A DNA stretch of 64,000 nt from Enterococcus casseliflavus NBRC 100478 (GTDB lineage Bacteria; Bacillota; Bacilli; Lactobacillales; Enterococcaceae): contig NZ_BCPT01000002.1 of NCBI RefSeq assembly GCF_001544095.1, forward strand, positions 124,001-188,000, written 5' to 3'. This document shows positions 57,263 to 64,000 of this stretch, in pieces; position 1 is the first letter of the stretch, and the number at the start of each line of letters is the position of its first letter. The translations under genes and the position numbers were made by a program. The notes beneath the pieces are model-generated. The model was not told the DNA's origin and searched no databases. It was given only the letters and a program-made list of their open reading frames with translations.

Positions 57263-57674
57263 ACAGTCCTTTAGAACTATGAAAGGCTTTGAGTTTTTCC
57301 AACGCCTGCAGCACAATGATCAAGACCAAGATCGCTAAGGCCAAAAAGAGCGTTTCTAACCCTTTTCCTTGTGCCAAAAGCAGCTCTCTTAAAATTGCTG
57401 TAATACTGATCAAAATCAAGTAACGCACCGGAATATGGTGACCTTCTTTTACGTAACGCAATAACATCAAAATAATTTCCAGTAAAATAAACAATGTCGC
57501 GATCTCTTCGATCAATAAGGAAAGATCACTGACTTCATGCAGCGGGATCACATGGACAACGATTTTATAGATCGCTTCCGCCATCACCACCAAAACCAAC
57601 AGAACCAACAGTCCTAACATAATATCAACAATCACACTAATCATTTTTTCGAAGTGCTTAAAATACTTTCCCAT
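57261..57674 (-). CDS. psiE: PsiE-family membrane protein
   Basis: A protein of 137 residues with four membrane helices. Key patterns: VIDIMLGLLVLLVLVVMAEAIYK-like first helix (cited in part), an EEIATLFILLEIILMLLRYVKEG centre and HHIPVRYLILISITAILREL, all typical of PsiE (phosphate-starvation-inducible E). The function is unknown. ATG 57674 follows GAGGAGGGGTGTT; the upstream in-frame ATG at 57737 lacks a ribosome site. The gene is alone and ends on the terminator shared with fbp. Confidence 0.87.
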   Translation of the reverse strand: MGKYFKHFEKMISVIVDIMLGLLVLLVLVVMAEAIYKIVVHVIPLHEVSDLSLLIEEIATLFILLEIILMLLRYVKEGHHIPVRYLILISITAILRELLLAQGKGLETLFLALAILVLIIVLQALEKLKAFHSSKGL

Positions 57675-57903
57675 AACACCCCTCCTCGCACTTATTATAG
57701 CGAAACTGTTCAAAATCACTTTACGATATGCTTGCAAGTGCAGCTTTTTTTAGGAAGGAAGAAAATAAACACGCAGGACTGAGGGTAGTCGCTTTTTCAC
57801 TAGTCAAAAGGGATAGCTGCTTTCTGCGACTTTACGGAAACACAGCAACGAAAAAGCCTGTTTATAGCAATGGCCGGGCGTGACCTCCTTCACACAAGCA
57901 AAT

Positions 57904-57930
57904 AAAAAAGCTAGGCATAAAGCCTAGCTG
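57904..57930 (-). terminator. Rho-independent terminator of the Ser-rich protein gene
   Basis: AGCTAGGC and GCCTAGCT pair perfectly around a 5-nt loop, followed by six T on the minus strand. Confidence 0.88.
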
Positions 57931-57974
57931 AAATGGTGCCTTTGGATTGGACTGGTTTTCCTTATAAACTGGGA

Positions 57975-58541
57975 TCAGTTGACCCCTTCGACTGTTAGAT
58001 CAACGTTTTCACTCGTATCTTCCGCAGCTTCGTCATCGCTATTGGAGGTTTCCGAAGACGGTTCAGTCGTTTCACTACTGGAGCTGCTGGTTGTAGTACT
58101 GGTCGAACTCGTAGACGAAGAGCTTGAAGAACTGCTGCTAGCGCTACTGCTGGAGGTATCGCTGGTGGTCGTTGAGCCGCCACTCGGCGCGGTACTCGAA
58201 CTGCTTTCGCTACTTGCAGAAGTACTGACGCTAGGCTCTGTCTCTACTTCGCTTACAGAAACAGACGTGCCTTCATTTGTCGACGCTTCGATCGAGCGAC
58301 TAGTCGTTGAAGACGGTGTATACGAACTAACACTGGCTTCATAAAAAATCTGACTGGAATCAGAGGTTTCTTCGATACTGCTGCTTGCGGTCTGGTAAGG
58401 TGGCTCGGAGGAACTACTGGAAGAATCTCGAACAAAGGGCGCGGCAACAAAGGCATTGGCATCTTGATTGATCGCCACACTCAAAAAAACCGCAACAAAA
58501 CAACTGACTAATGCCGACTGCATATTGAACTTGAATTTCAT
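57975..58541 (-). CDS. Ser/Thr-rich secreted protein of low complexity
   Basis: A protein of 188 residues. The first 30 residues are a signal peptide (basic MKFKF start, hydrophobic core, NANAF-like cleavage zone with QDANAFVAAP). The mature part is almost only Ser, Thr, Glu, with runs of nine or more Ser (about 115-165), and an acidic end. There is no LPXTG sorting signal, membrane anchor or known domain. ATG 58541 is 4-5 bp after GGGGAG; ATG 58553 overlaps its ribosome site. It may be a glycosylated wall spacer; this is inference from composition. Confidence 0.6.
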   Translation of the reverse strand: MKFKFNMQSALVSCFVAVFLSVAINQDANAFVAAPFVRDSSSSSSEPPYQTASSSIEETSDSSQIFYEASVSSYTPSSTTSRSIEASTNEGTSVSVSEVETEPSVSTSASSESSSSTAPSGGSTTTSDTSSSSASSSSSSSSSTSSTSTTTSSSSSETTEPSSETSNSDDEAAEDTSENVDLTVEGVN

Positions 58542-58684
58542 CGCACTCCCCATCCTTTCCCAAAAATATGGTTGGACCTTCCGTCAATGATCTATCTCAT
58601 TCTTATATTATACAAAAAAAAGCAATCGTCAACAAATTAAGTTTTATTTTCAAAGATGACAAAGACATGAATGCCCGTTGCGCA

Positions 58685-58725
58685 ACAAAAAAAGCCCGAG
58701 GGCGACGGTCGATCACCTGCGGGCC
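58685..58725 (-). terminator. Rho-independent terminator of the YflT-like gene
   Basis: GCCCG and CGGGC enclose a GGTGA / TCGCC stem; seven T follow on the minus strand. Between this and 58809 another 80 bp hold no gene. Confidence 0.75.
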
Positions 58726-58809
58726 CATCCCTTCACTAAGGGTTGGCAGGCGCGACGGATGCTCGTTCCTCTGGCTTTAATGGTTCCTTTACTTAAGAAA
58801 TTCTTTTAC

Positions 58810-59313
58810 TTATAAGTTTCGCAGATGATTCGGGTCATGGATCGGTGCTTCAATATCACTGTCTCCCATGCGCGGTGTTGGATGAACGGACTCATCGGAC
58901 ATCGCTGTTTCACCTGGTAACGGTTGATCGATGATTGGCTCAGTATCTGCATCACGATCCGTTATTTTGTCCATCGGCTGATAATCGTAGACGCCGACAA
59001 CGAGTTTGTCTCGTTCGATGTCATCTCGGTAGCCGTATAATGGATCATGTTCATCGTCTCTGTGATCTGAATCGCCAAAAGAAAACGCATCTTTGATTTT
59101 TTCCCAAAGCGAACGATCTTCGTCTTCACTAGCAGCATGCTCCACTTCCACATCATCGATGGATTCTAACCCAAATTGATCGATGACTGTTTGATTCGCA
59201 TACAGCACGATATCGTCTTTGCCATAGCCTTCGTTTGTCAATTGCTCAATAACCGGTAATACTTCTGTTCGAGTGTCGTAACTGCCAATAATCGTTAGGT
59301 TTCTGTTGTGCAT
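58810..59313 (-). CDS. General stress protein with YflT domain
   Basis: A protein of 167 residues. Residues 1-105 match the YflT/GsiB-like heat-stress domain: LTIIGSYDTRTEVLPVIEQL, GYGKDDIVLYANQ and RDKLVVGVYDYQ. The remainder is polar, acidic and probably disordered. Members of this group are induced by stress in Bacilli, often in several copies; their biochemical role is not known. ATG 59313 follows AGGAGGATTTCAC. It lies alone between two terminators. Confidence 0.85.
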   Translation of the reverse strand: MHNRNLTIIGSYDTRTEVLPVIEQLTNEGYGKDDIVLYANQTVIDQFGLESIDDVEVEHAASEDEDRSLWEKIKDAFSFGDSDHRDDEHDPLYGYRDDIERDKLVVGVYDYQPMDKITDRDADTEPIIDQPLPGETAMSDESVHPTPRMGDSDIEAPIHDPNHLRNL

Positions 59314-59507
59314 GTGAAATCCTCCTTATTTTGTGTACGCTTCGATTGTTCTGGTTCTGAAGCAATTCTTTTAAATCTAGCAATTTCTATTGCTTCTTTC
59401 ATTCTAACGCAGGGTTCCCTGATTGACCAAATAGTTTGATTGCGCTTACGAAAAACAAGTAGTTTCTTGATAAACCGCTAGCAGCTTAGTGAACGCTTGA
59501 TCCAGCA

Positions 59508-59544
59508 TAAAAAAACCGCGTGAGCCAATGGCATACACGCGGTT
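59508..59544 (-). terminator. Rho-independent terminator of the autolysin gene
   Basis: AACCGCGTG and CACGCGGTT pair perfectly around a 13-nt loop, followed by seven T on the minus strand. Confidence 0.9.
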
Positions 59545-59555
59545 GCTTTTGCTTA

Positions 59556-61646
59556 TTATTTGGAAACGATCAACTTTTGCCCGACATAGATCGTATAGCT
59601 GCTGTTGATCTCGTTCCATGATGCGATTTGGCTGATGCTGGTGTTGTATTTTTGTGCCAGTGACCATAGGCTGTCACCTGATTTCACCGTGTGCGTCTTC
59701 GTTGAACTACTGCTGGTATTCGTATTAGAAGACCCACTGCTAGCAGCTGTCAAGTAGGCACCGCTGACCCAGCCTTTGCCAGAAACATAATACCATTTGT
59801 TCGTGCCATTGACGGTCGTCCCGGTTTTTGTTGCGGTAACCGTGACGGTTGCCCCTTTACTTAAAGAACCAGTAATACTGCTGCTGGTAGAAGCATCGGA
59901 ACGAACATTTAAAATCTCGGTGGTTTTCATTTTCTGATTTGTCGTCGTTGAACCGCTGTTATTGGAAGAGCTGCTGGTTGTTGTCAAGTAGGCACCACTG
60001 ACCCAACCTTTGCCAGAAACGTAGTACCACGTTTTATTGCCTTCCACTGAAGTGCCGTTCTTTTTCGCTGTCACGGTAACGGTCACCCCTTGACCAAGCG
60101 TCGTCACGACACGGCTGCTGGTAGAAGCATCCGAGCGGACATTCAATGCGGCCGTCGTCTTCATTTTTTGATTGATGCTTGAACTGTTGTCTTCTTTTTC
60201 TGCTTCAGAAGCATTATTGTTGGTCACTTCAGTAAGGTAGGCACCGCTGACCCAACCTTTGCCAGAGACATAGTACCAATTTTTGTTGCCGTTGACTGAT
60301 GTGCCGGTTTTCATAGAAGTGGCTGTAAAGGTCGTGCCTTTGCTAAGTGATCCTACCACTGATCCGCTAGTAGAAGCGCTGGAACGAATATTCATCGCTT
60401 CCGTCGTCTTCATTTTTTTGTTGATCGTCGTGCCAGAATTGCTATTGTCAGAACCGGTGTTGCCTGATCCGCTATTGTTATTTGAAGAATCGGTCGAAAC
60501 CTTCGTCAAATATGCACCGCTGACCCAGCCTTTGCCAGAAATTTTATACCACGTGGTGTTGCCGTTGACGCTGGTGCCCGTTTTGGTCGCAGTTGCCGTA
60601 AACGTCGTATTGGCTGCTAACGAACCAGTGATAGAGGCACTGGTGGAGGCATCCGAACGAATATTCATGGATGACGTGGTTTTCATTTGCTGATTGATCG
60701 CTGTTTCATCACTGACGATCGTTTCATTGCTATTGCCGCCGCCTGCATTTGAGCTGCCAGTGTCATATTGCGTTAAATTATACGTACTGATCAAATTGTT
60801 TAATTTGCTGGCATAAGAAGTATCGGTTGCATACCGCCCTTGCAGCCAAGCGGTCGCTTGCGTGTAAGAGGTCGTATTGCTTTTCCACGCACCGCTGTAA
60901 TAGTAGTTGCCGCTAGAAAAACTCGTGTTGCGCAACACATACGCATTGTCTTCAAAAGACTCTTTTAATGATGGGTATTTCCGAAACTTGGCGCTGATCA
61001 AATAATAATTGCCTGAACCATCATCTTCATACGTATCCATTGTCACGTATTGGCCATTATAGCTACCTTTGATCCCAAACATATTGTTGGCCGTGGTCGT
61101 CAAAGTTGATGCGCCCCAGCCAGATTCCAAAATCGCTTGTGCCATCATGACAGAGGCATACAGATCGTTTGCTGCCGCTACTTCCGTTGCATAGCCGCAA
61201 ATCTGACTGATAAAGGCAGCCGGATCGATCGTAGCCCGTGAAAATAATGCCCGACTGGTCAAATCCGAAAGGGCTGATGGTACTTCATCTGCTTCTAAGA
61301 CTTCATCACTAGCGACTGTTGTACTTTCTGTCGTCGCTGTTTCTGATCCCTCAGTGACCACTTCCGTCCCTGACTCCTCCGTCGTTTCCGAAGTTTCTTC
61401 GGTCACAACAGGTGCTGTCGTTTCCTCAACCGGTGTGCTGTCGGTTTCTGGTGTCGTGTTTGTTGTTTGTTCAACGACCTTGAGGTCATTGCTAGTTTCT
61501 GTCGTTGCCGTTTCAGCCGCATGCCCTAAGGTCGGGATAAACGTTGATCCCGCTACTAAAGTAGTAGCCATCGTAATACTTTTTTGGGTATATTGTGTGC
61601 GCTTCAAGCGCTTTTCTAAGCGGCGTCGTTCTTTACGAATTGTCAT
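59556..61646 (-). CDS. Autolysin: GH73 glucosaminidase with four SH3 domains and LysM
   Basis: A protein of 696 residues. A long basic start and signal region (about 1-44, [15 protein letters not shown]), a Thr/Glu-rich linker (about 45-135), a GH73 N-acetylglucosaminidase domain (about 140-295, catalytic Glu in [13 protein letters not shown]), four bacterial SH3 repeats (about 316-635) and a C-terminal LysM (about 648-696, [20 protein letters not shown]). It cuts glycan strands of peptidoglycan, probably in daughter cell separation as AtlA does in E. faecalis, but AtlA has LysM repeats only, so this is a different layout. ATG 61646 is the plausible start. Confidence 0.92.
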   Translation of the reverse strand: MTIRKERRRLEKRLKRTQYTQKSITMATTLVAGSTFIPTLGHAAETATTETSNDLKVVEQTTNTTPETDSTPVEETTAPVVTEETSETTEESGTEVVTEGSETATTESTTVASDEVLEADEVPSALSDLTSRALFSRATIDPAAFISQICGYATEVAAANDLYASVMMAQAILESGWGASTLTTTANNMFGIKGSYNGQYVTMDTYEDDGSGNYYLISAKFRKYPSLKESFEDNAYVLRNTSFSSGNYYYSGAWKSNTTSYTQATAWLQGRYATDTSYASKLNNLISTYNLTQYDTGSSNAGGGNSNETIVSDETAINQQMKTTSSMNIRSDASTSASITGSLAANTTFTATATKTGTSVNGNTTWYKISGKGWVSGAYLTKVSTDSSNNNSGSGNTGSDNSNSGTTINKKMKTTEAMNIRSSASTSGSVVGSLSKGTTFTATSMKTGTSVNGNKNWYYVSGKGWVSGAYLTEVTNNNASEAEKEDNSSSINQKMKTTAALNVRSDASTSSRVVTTLGQGVTVTVTAKKNGTSVEGNKTWYYVSGKGWVSGAYLTTTSSSSNNSGSTTTNQKMKTTEILNVRSDASTSSSITGSLSKGATVTVTATKTGTTVNGTNKWYYVSGKGWVSGAYLTAASSGSSNTNTSSSSTKTHTVKSGDSLWSLAQKYNTSISQIASWNEINSSYTIYVGQKLIVSK
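59742..60700 (-). repeat. Four tandem SH3-domain repeats within the autolysin gene
   Basis: Four copies, each about 235-275 bp with a Ser/Asn linker. Each starts with MKTT-x-x-(M/L)N(I/V)RS-AST and ends with [12 protein letters not shown]. They are similar at the DNA level too (for example GCACCGCTGACCCA(A/G)CC recurs in all four), so unequal recombination could change copy number. Confidence 0.9.
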
Positions 61647-61823
61647 TTAATCCCTCCGTCGTATTAGCCTTTTTTTATTGTAACACGATTTATTAAAAAA
61701 TGGGGGGTTAAGATGAAAAAACAGTGAAATCAACGAGATAATTTCTTGCTGTAAAACAGTTTTCTCTTTTGCTTCATCAGTCAATCCTCTGTTTTAAAAA
61801 AAGAAAAAAGAGTGGTTTTGGCA

Positions 61824-61859
61824 CCAAAAAAGCAGCCTTTATCAAAAAGACTGCTTTGG
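61824..61859 (-). terminator. Rho-independent terminator of the MFS gene
   Basis: AAAGCAGTC and GGCTGCTTT pair (one G:T) around an 11-nt loop, followed by six T on the minus strand. The 165 bp between it and the autolysin start hold no gene. Confidence 0.82.
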
Positions 61860-61867
61860 TTGAATTG

Positions 61868-63097
61868 TTATTTAATAACAGGTGCGGGCTTTTTGGCTTT
61901 TTTCAGCATCGCATAGCCAATGTTGAGAACGAGCCCAAAAACCGCCAAGAAAATTGCTGTATAAAAGGCTTTTGTATAATCTCCTTGGTTGCTTTCAGCG
62001 ATTGCTGCTGCCACTCTAGGCCCAAAGAATGCCGCCGTAGAATAACCAATAAAGACGATTCCATAGTTGACTCCTTGATTGATCGGTCCGTAATTTTCCA
62101 TAACGATCGATGGGAAAACCCCCATCACGCCCCCGAAGCACAGTCCTAAACCGATGATCCCGACAGTGAAGATCACGGTTGTTTGACCAAGCGTTAATAA
62201 GAATAAGGACAATGCCACCACGCCATAGATGATCATCAACGTATTCGTCCGACCAATTTTATCAGAAACGGTGCCCCAAAGGACACGACCAAAACAGTTG
62301 CTCAATGAGTACAAGCTGACATAAAAAGCAGCGGCGGCTGCCGTCAAACCGAACATACTTTGCCCGATCACTGATGCGTTAGAAGCAATCATCAAACCTG
62401 AGAAAGCCCCTGCCCCTAACATAACGATAATCAAGTAGAAGGTTGGGGTCTTTAGCATGTCCAACCAATTCAGATTGATTTGTGGGCCATTTTTCCCTTG
62501 CGCCGCTGGTTGCCAACCTGCTGGGCGATAATCTTCTGGTGCCTTGCGAATAAACAGACTAGCCACTAAGACGATCACGATATAGGCGATCCCTAAAATC
62601 CGAAACGCTGCTAGTACATCTTGTGATTCGATCAAACGATTTGCAATCGGTGCGGCAATAATCGCTGCCCCACCCATACCTGCTGTGATCAAGCCAGAAG
62701 CCAGTCCCCGTTTATCTGGGAATAGCCGAATCGTATTGCTTAAACAAGCCGAATAGGCAAAGCCTTGCCCTAAACCAGCAAAGACTCCATAGGTCAGGTA
62801 AAGCATGGCGGGTGAGTTGACCAATCCCGTCAGGAAGAAGCCCGCTCCGAACAACACGCCTCCACCAGCGATGACCCATCTAGCGGCTCCTCGGTCTGTC
62901 AGCAAACCACCCAAAATCATGGTAATCGGGCCAACTGCGGCATTGATGGTAAAGGCTAACATGATCTCTTCCATGGACCAGCCTTTTAATTGACTAAGAG
63001 GTCCTGCAAAAACACTAAAGGCGTAAACGGCGCCCGTACACAGCAATACCGCGGTCGAAGCGATCAGAATCAGCCAGCGATTGATTTTTGTTTCCAT
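61868..63097 (-). CDS. MFS transporter, oxalate:formate antiporter (OFA) family
   Basis: A protein of 409 residues and twelve membrane helices. The first helix region has YAFSVFAGPLSQLKGWS, then GPITMILGGLLTDRGAARWV and GQGFAYSACLSNTIRLFPDKRGLASGL, the OFA signature zone. Family members exchange or import small carboxylates such as oxalate or lactate; the substrate here is unknown. ATG 63097 follows AAGGAGAGAAAAA. The gene upstream on the same strand is a fumarate-reductase-like flavoprotein, so a carboxylate role would fit, but a terminator-like hairpin lies between them. Confidence 0.88.
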   Translation of the reverse strand: METKINRWLILIASTAVLLCTGAVYAFSVFAGPLSQLKGWSMEEIMLAFTINAAVGPITMILGGLLTDRGAARWVIAGGGVLFGAGFFLTGLVNSPAMLYLTYGVFAGLGQGFAYSACLSNTIRLFPDKRGLASGLITAGMGGAAIIAAPIANRLIESQDVLAAFRILGIAYIVIVLVASLFIRKAPEDYRPAGWQPAAQGKNGPQINLNWLDMLKTPTFYLIIVMLGAGAFSGLMIASNASVIGQSMFGLTAAAAAFYVSLYSLSNCFGRVLWGTVSDKIGRTNTLMIIYGVVALSLFLLTLGQTTVIFTVGIIGLGLCFGGVMGVFPSIVMENYGPINQGVNYGIVFIGYSTAAFFGPRVAAAIAESNQGDYTKAFYTAIFLAVFGLVLNIGYAMLKKAKKPAPVIK

Positions 63098-63146
63098 TTT
63101 TTCTCTCCTTTGCTTTAAGCATGTTACTTTATTCACATGTTTTTTC

Positions 63147-63189
63147 AAAAGCTAGCGCGCGTGTCGAGACACAACGCGCAAGGCTTTTT
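63147..63189 (-). terminator. Hairpin after the flavoprotein gene, probable terminator
   Basis: Outer arms AAAAGC / G-CTTTT and inner GCGCG-GTGT / ACAC-CGCGC pair with small bulges. The minus-strand T-run is short (TTTT), so termination may be partial and the MFS gene could be partly co-transcribed. Confidence 0.55.
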
Positions 63190-64000
63190 ATTCGAGATGT
63201 TCTGCGACTGCTGTTTTTCCAGCAATTCGGCCAAAAGTAAAGATGTCTGTCAACGAGTTGCCGCCTAAGCGATTGCCAGCATGGATCCCCCCAGCAACTT
63301 CCCCTGCTGCATACAGCCCTTCAATGATTTGATCTTCCTTCGTCAACACATGGGTTTGCGGATCGATCTTCAATCCCCCCATCGTGTGGTGAACCGCTGG
63401 TTTTCTTGGTGTGGCATAGAAAGGCGCTTTTTCCACTTTCAAGTCGAAGACATCTTTGCCAAACTCTGGGTCCTTCCCAGCATCCACATAGCTGTTGTAT
63501 TTCGCAACGGTCGCCTCTAAGACGGCTGGATCAACATTGATCTGCTCTGCCAGGCCAGCCAAGGTCTCACTGCGGAACAGCGTACCAGCAGCTACTTGCT
63601 TATCGATTTTTTCTTGGCTCGTGTTATAAGCGGTTTTCTTGATCTCTTCATCCGCGATCAAATAGAACAATCCGCCATTATCGATCGCCGCTTGGGTCAA
63701 TACATCGCGGCTTTCGTATTCATTGACAAAGCGTTCACCCTTTTGATTGACCATCACAAAGTTAGCAGGTGGCACTTGCAGGCCACTGAACAAAGCCCCT
63801 GTGTTTGGATCAGATACGGGCATCATTTGCGAAAAGCCCATGCCAACAAGGTCCGCGCCAGCACTTTCCCCTAGTTTGATCCCGTCACCAGTGATCGCTG
63901 GTGAATTTGACGTTTTGATATCGTCTTCGATCTCTGTCCAATAGGTATTGTATTTTTTCAACATTTTCGTATTCGCTCCGAACCCACCAGAAGCTAAAAT
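63188..64000 (-). CDS. Fumarate-reductase-like flavoprotein subunit, 5' end outside the window
   Basis: The visible 270 residues are the C-terminal part of a FAD-dependent reductase of the fumarate reductase / flavocytochrome c group. The frame is open to the right edge; the first visible codons, [12 protein letters not shown], are the conserved FAD-domain segment. [17 protein letters not shown] carries the catalytic Arg zone, and [10 protein letters not shown] and [20 protein letters not shown] bind FAD and substrate. It may reduce fumarate or a related unsaturated acid. An ATG at 63964 is internal and not the start. Confidence 0.88.
   Translation of the reverse strand: MLASGGFGANTKMLKKYNTYWTEIEDDIKTSNSPAITGDGIKLGESAGADLVGMGFSQMMPVSDPNTGALFSGLQVPPANFVMVNQKGERFVNEYESRDVLTQAAIDNGGLFYLIADEEIKKTAYNTSQEKIDKQVAAGTLFRSETLAGLAEQINVDPAVLEATVAKYNSYVDAGKDPEFGKDVFDLKVEKAPFYATPRKPAVHHTMGGLKIDPQTHVLTKEDQIIEGLYAAGEVAGGIHAGNRLGGNSLTDIFTFGRIAGKTAVAEHLE

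Noticed and set aside
57979-58344. Open frame rich in Val/Leu/Ser on the plus strand
   Set aside because: It is the mirror of the Ser-run codons of the secreted protein; composition explains it.
59742-60700. Regular repeats that could look like a CRISPR array or VNTR
   Set aside because: The units are about 240 bp, translate in frame to SH3 domains and have no spacers.

Overview
The window looks like chromosome of a low-to-mid GC Gram-positive of the order Lactobacillales, most likely a motile Enterococcus of the casseliflavus/gallinarum kind. This is inferred from flagellar and chemotaxis genes next to enterococcal-type genes: several lactose/cellobiose-family PTS permeases with 6-phospho-beta-glucosidases, a CopA-type copper ATPase with cop boxes, a CcpN / PPDK-regulator / class III fructose-bisphosphatase cluster and an AtlA-like autolysin. 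Strong AGGAGG ribosome sites, many TTG starts and rho-independent terminators after most operons fit this. The species is not proven by the sequence. No rRNA, tRNA, CRISPR array or complete insertion sequence was seen.

Layout. 1-8.5 kb: three tandem zinc-ribbon proteins (the last cut by the left edge), a membrane protein ending at an in-frame stop inside its C-terminal Cys motif, a lipoprotein, a DUF1761-like protein, an amino-acid permease and a YxeA-family protein. 8.8-29 kb: a beta-glucoside island with one ROK kinase, one RpiR and two GntR/UTRA regulators, three EIIC permeases and three GH1 enzymes. It is interspersed with a SatA-like and another acetyltransferase, YeiH with its LysR regulator, UvrC and CopA. 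29-35 kb: a MarR-controlled heterodimeric ABC exporter and a large polytopic membrane protein. 35-49.4 kb: flagella and chemotaxis (fliS, fliT-like, fliD, flaG, flagellin, flgL, flgK, flgN, flgM, fliY, fliM, cheW, a cheY tail, then divergent motAB and a chemoreceptor). 49.6-57.7 kb: aldo/keto reductase, YbaN, PPDK, CcpN, PPDK regulator, Fbp and PsiE. 57.9-64 kb: a Ser-rich secreted protein, a YflT stress protein, the autolysin, an OFA-family MFS carrier and a fumarate-reductase-like flavoprotein running off the right edge.

How the parts work together. Each sugar module pairs a permease or enzyme promoter with a local regulator gene, and several promoters carry candidate cre sites. The EIIC genes have no EIIA/EIIB here, so they must share those proteins from elsewhere. 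Four flagellar transcription units (flagellin, flgM, motA, chemoreceptor) carry the same TTAA-N16-CCGAT element, a clear sigma-28 regulon whose anti-sigma factor FlgM is itself in the set. The gluconeogenic cluster places PPDK, divergent from CcpN, under a promoter with a CcpN-like site.

Most unusual: the flagellar operon stops abruptly inside cheY. Only the last 21 codons remain, next to about 140 bp of AT-rich DNA of unknown origin. No export, hook-basal-body or cheA/B/R/D genes are in the window, which suggests a deletion, inversion or insertion junction.
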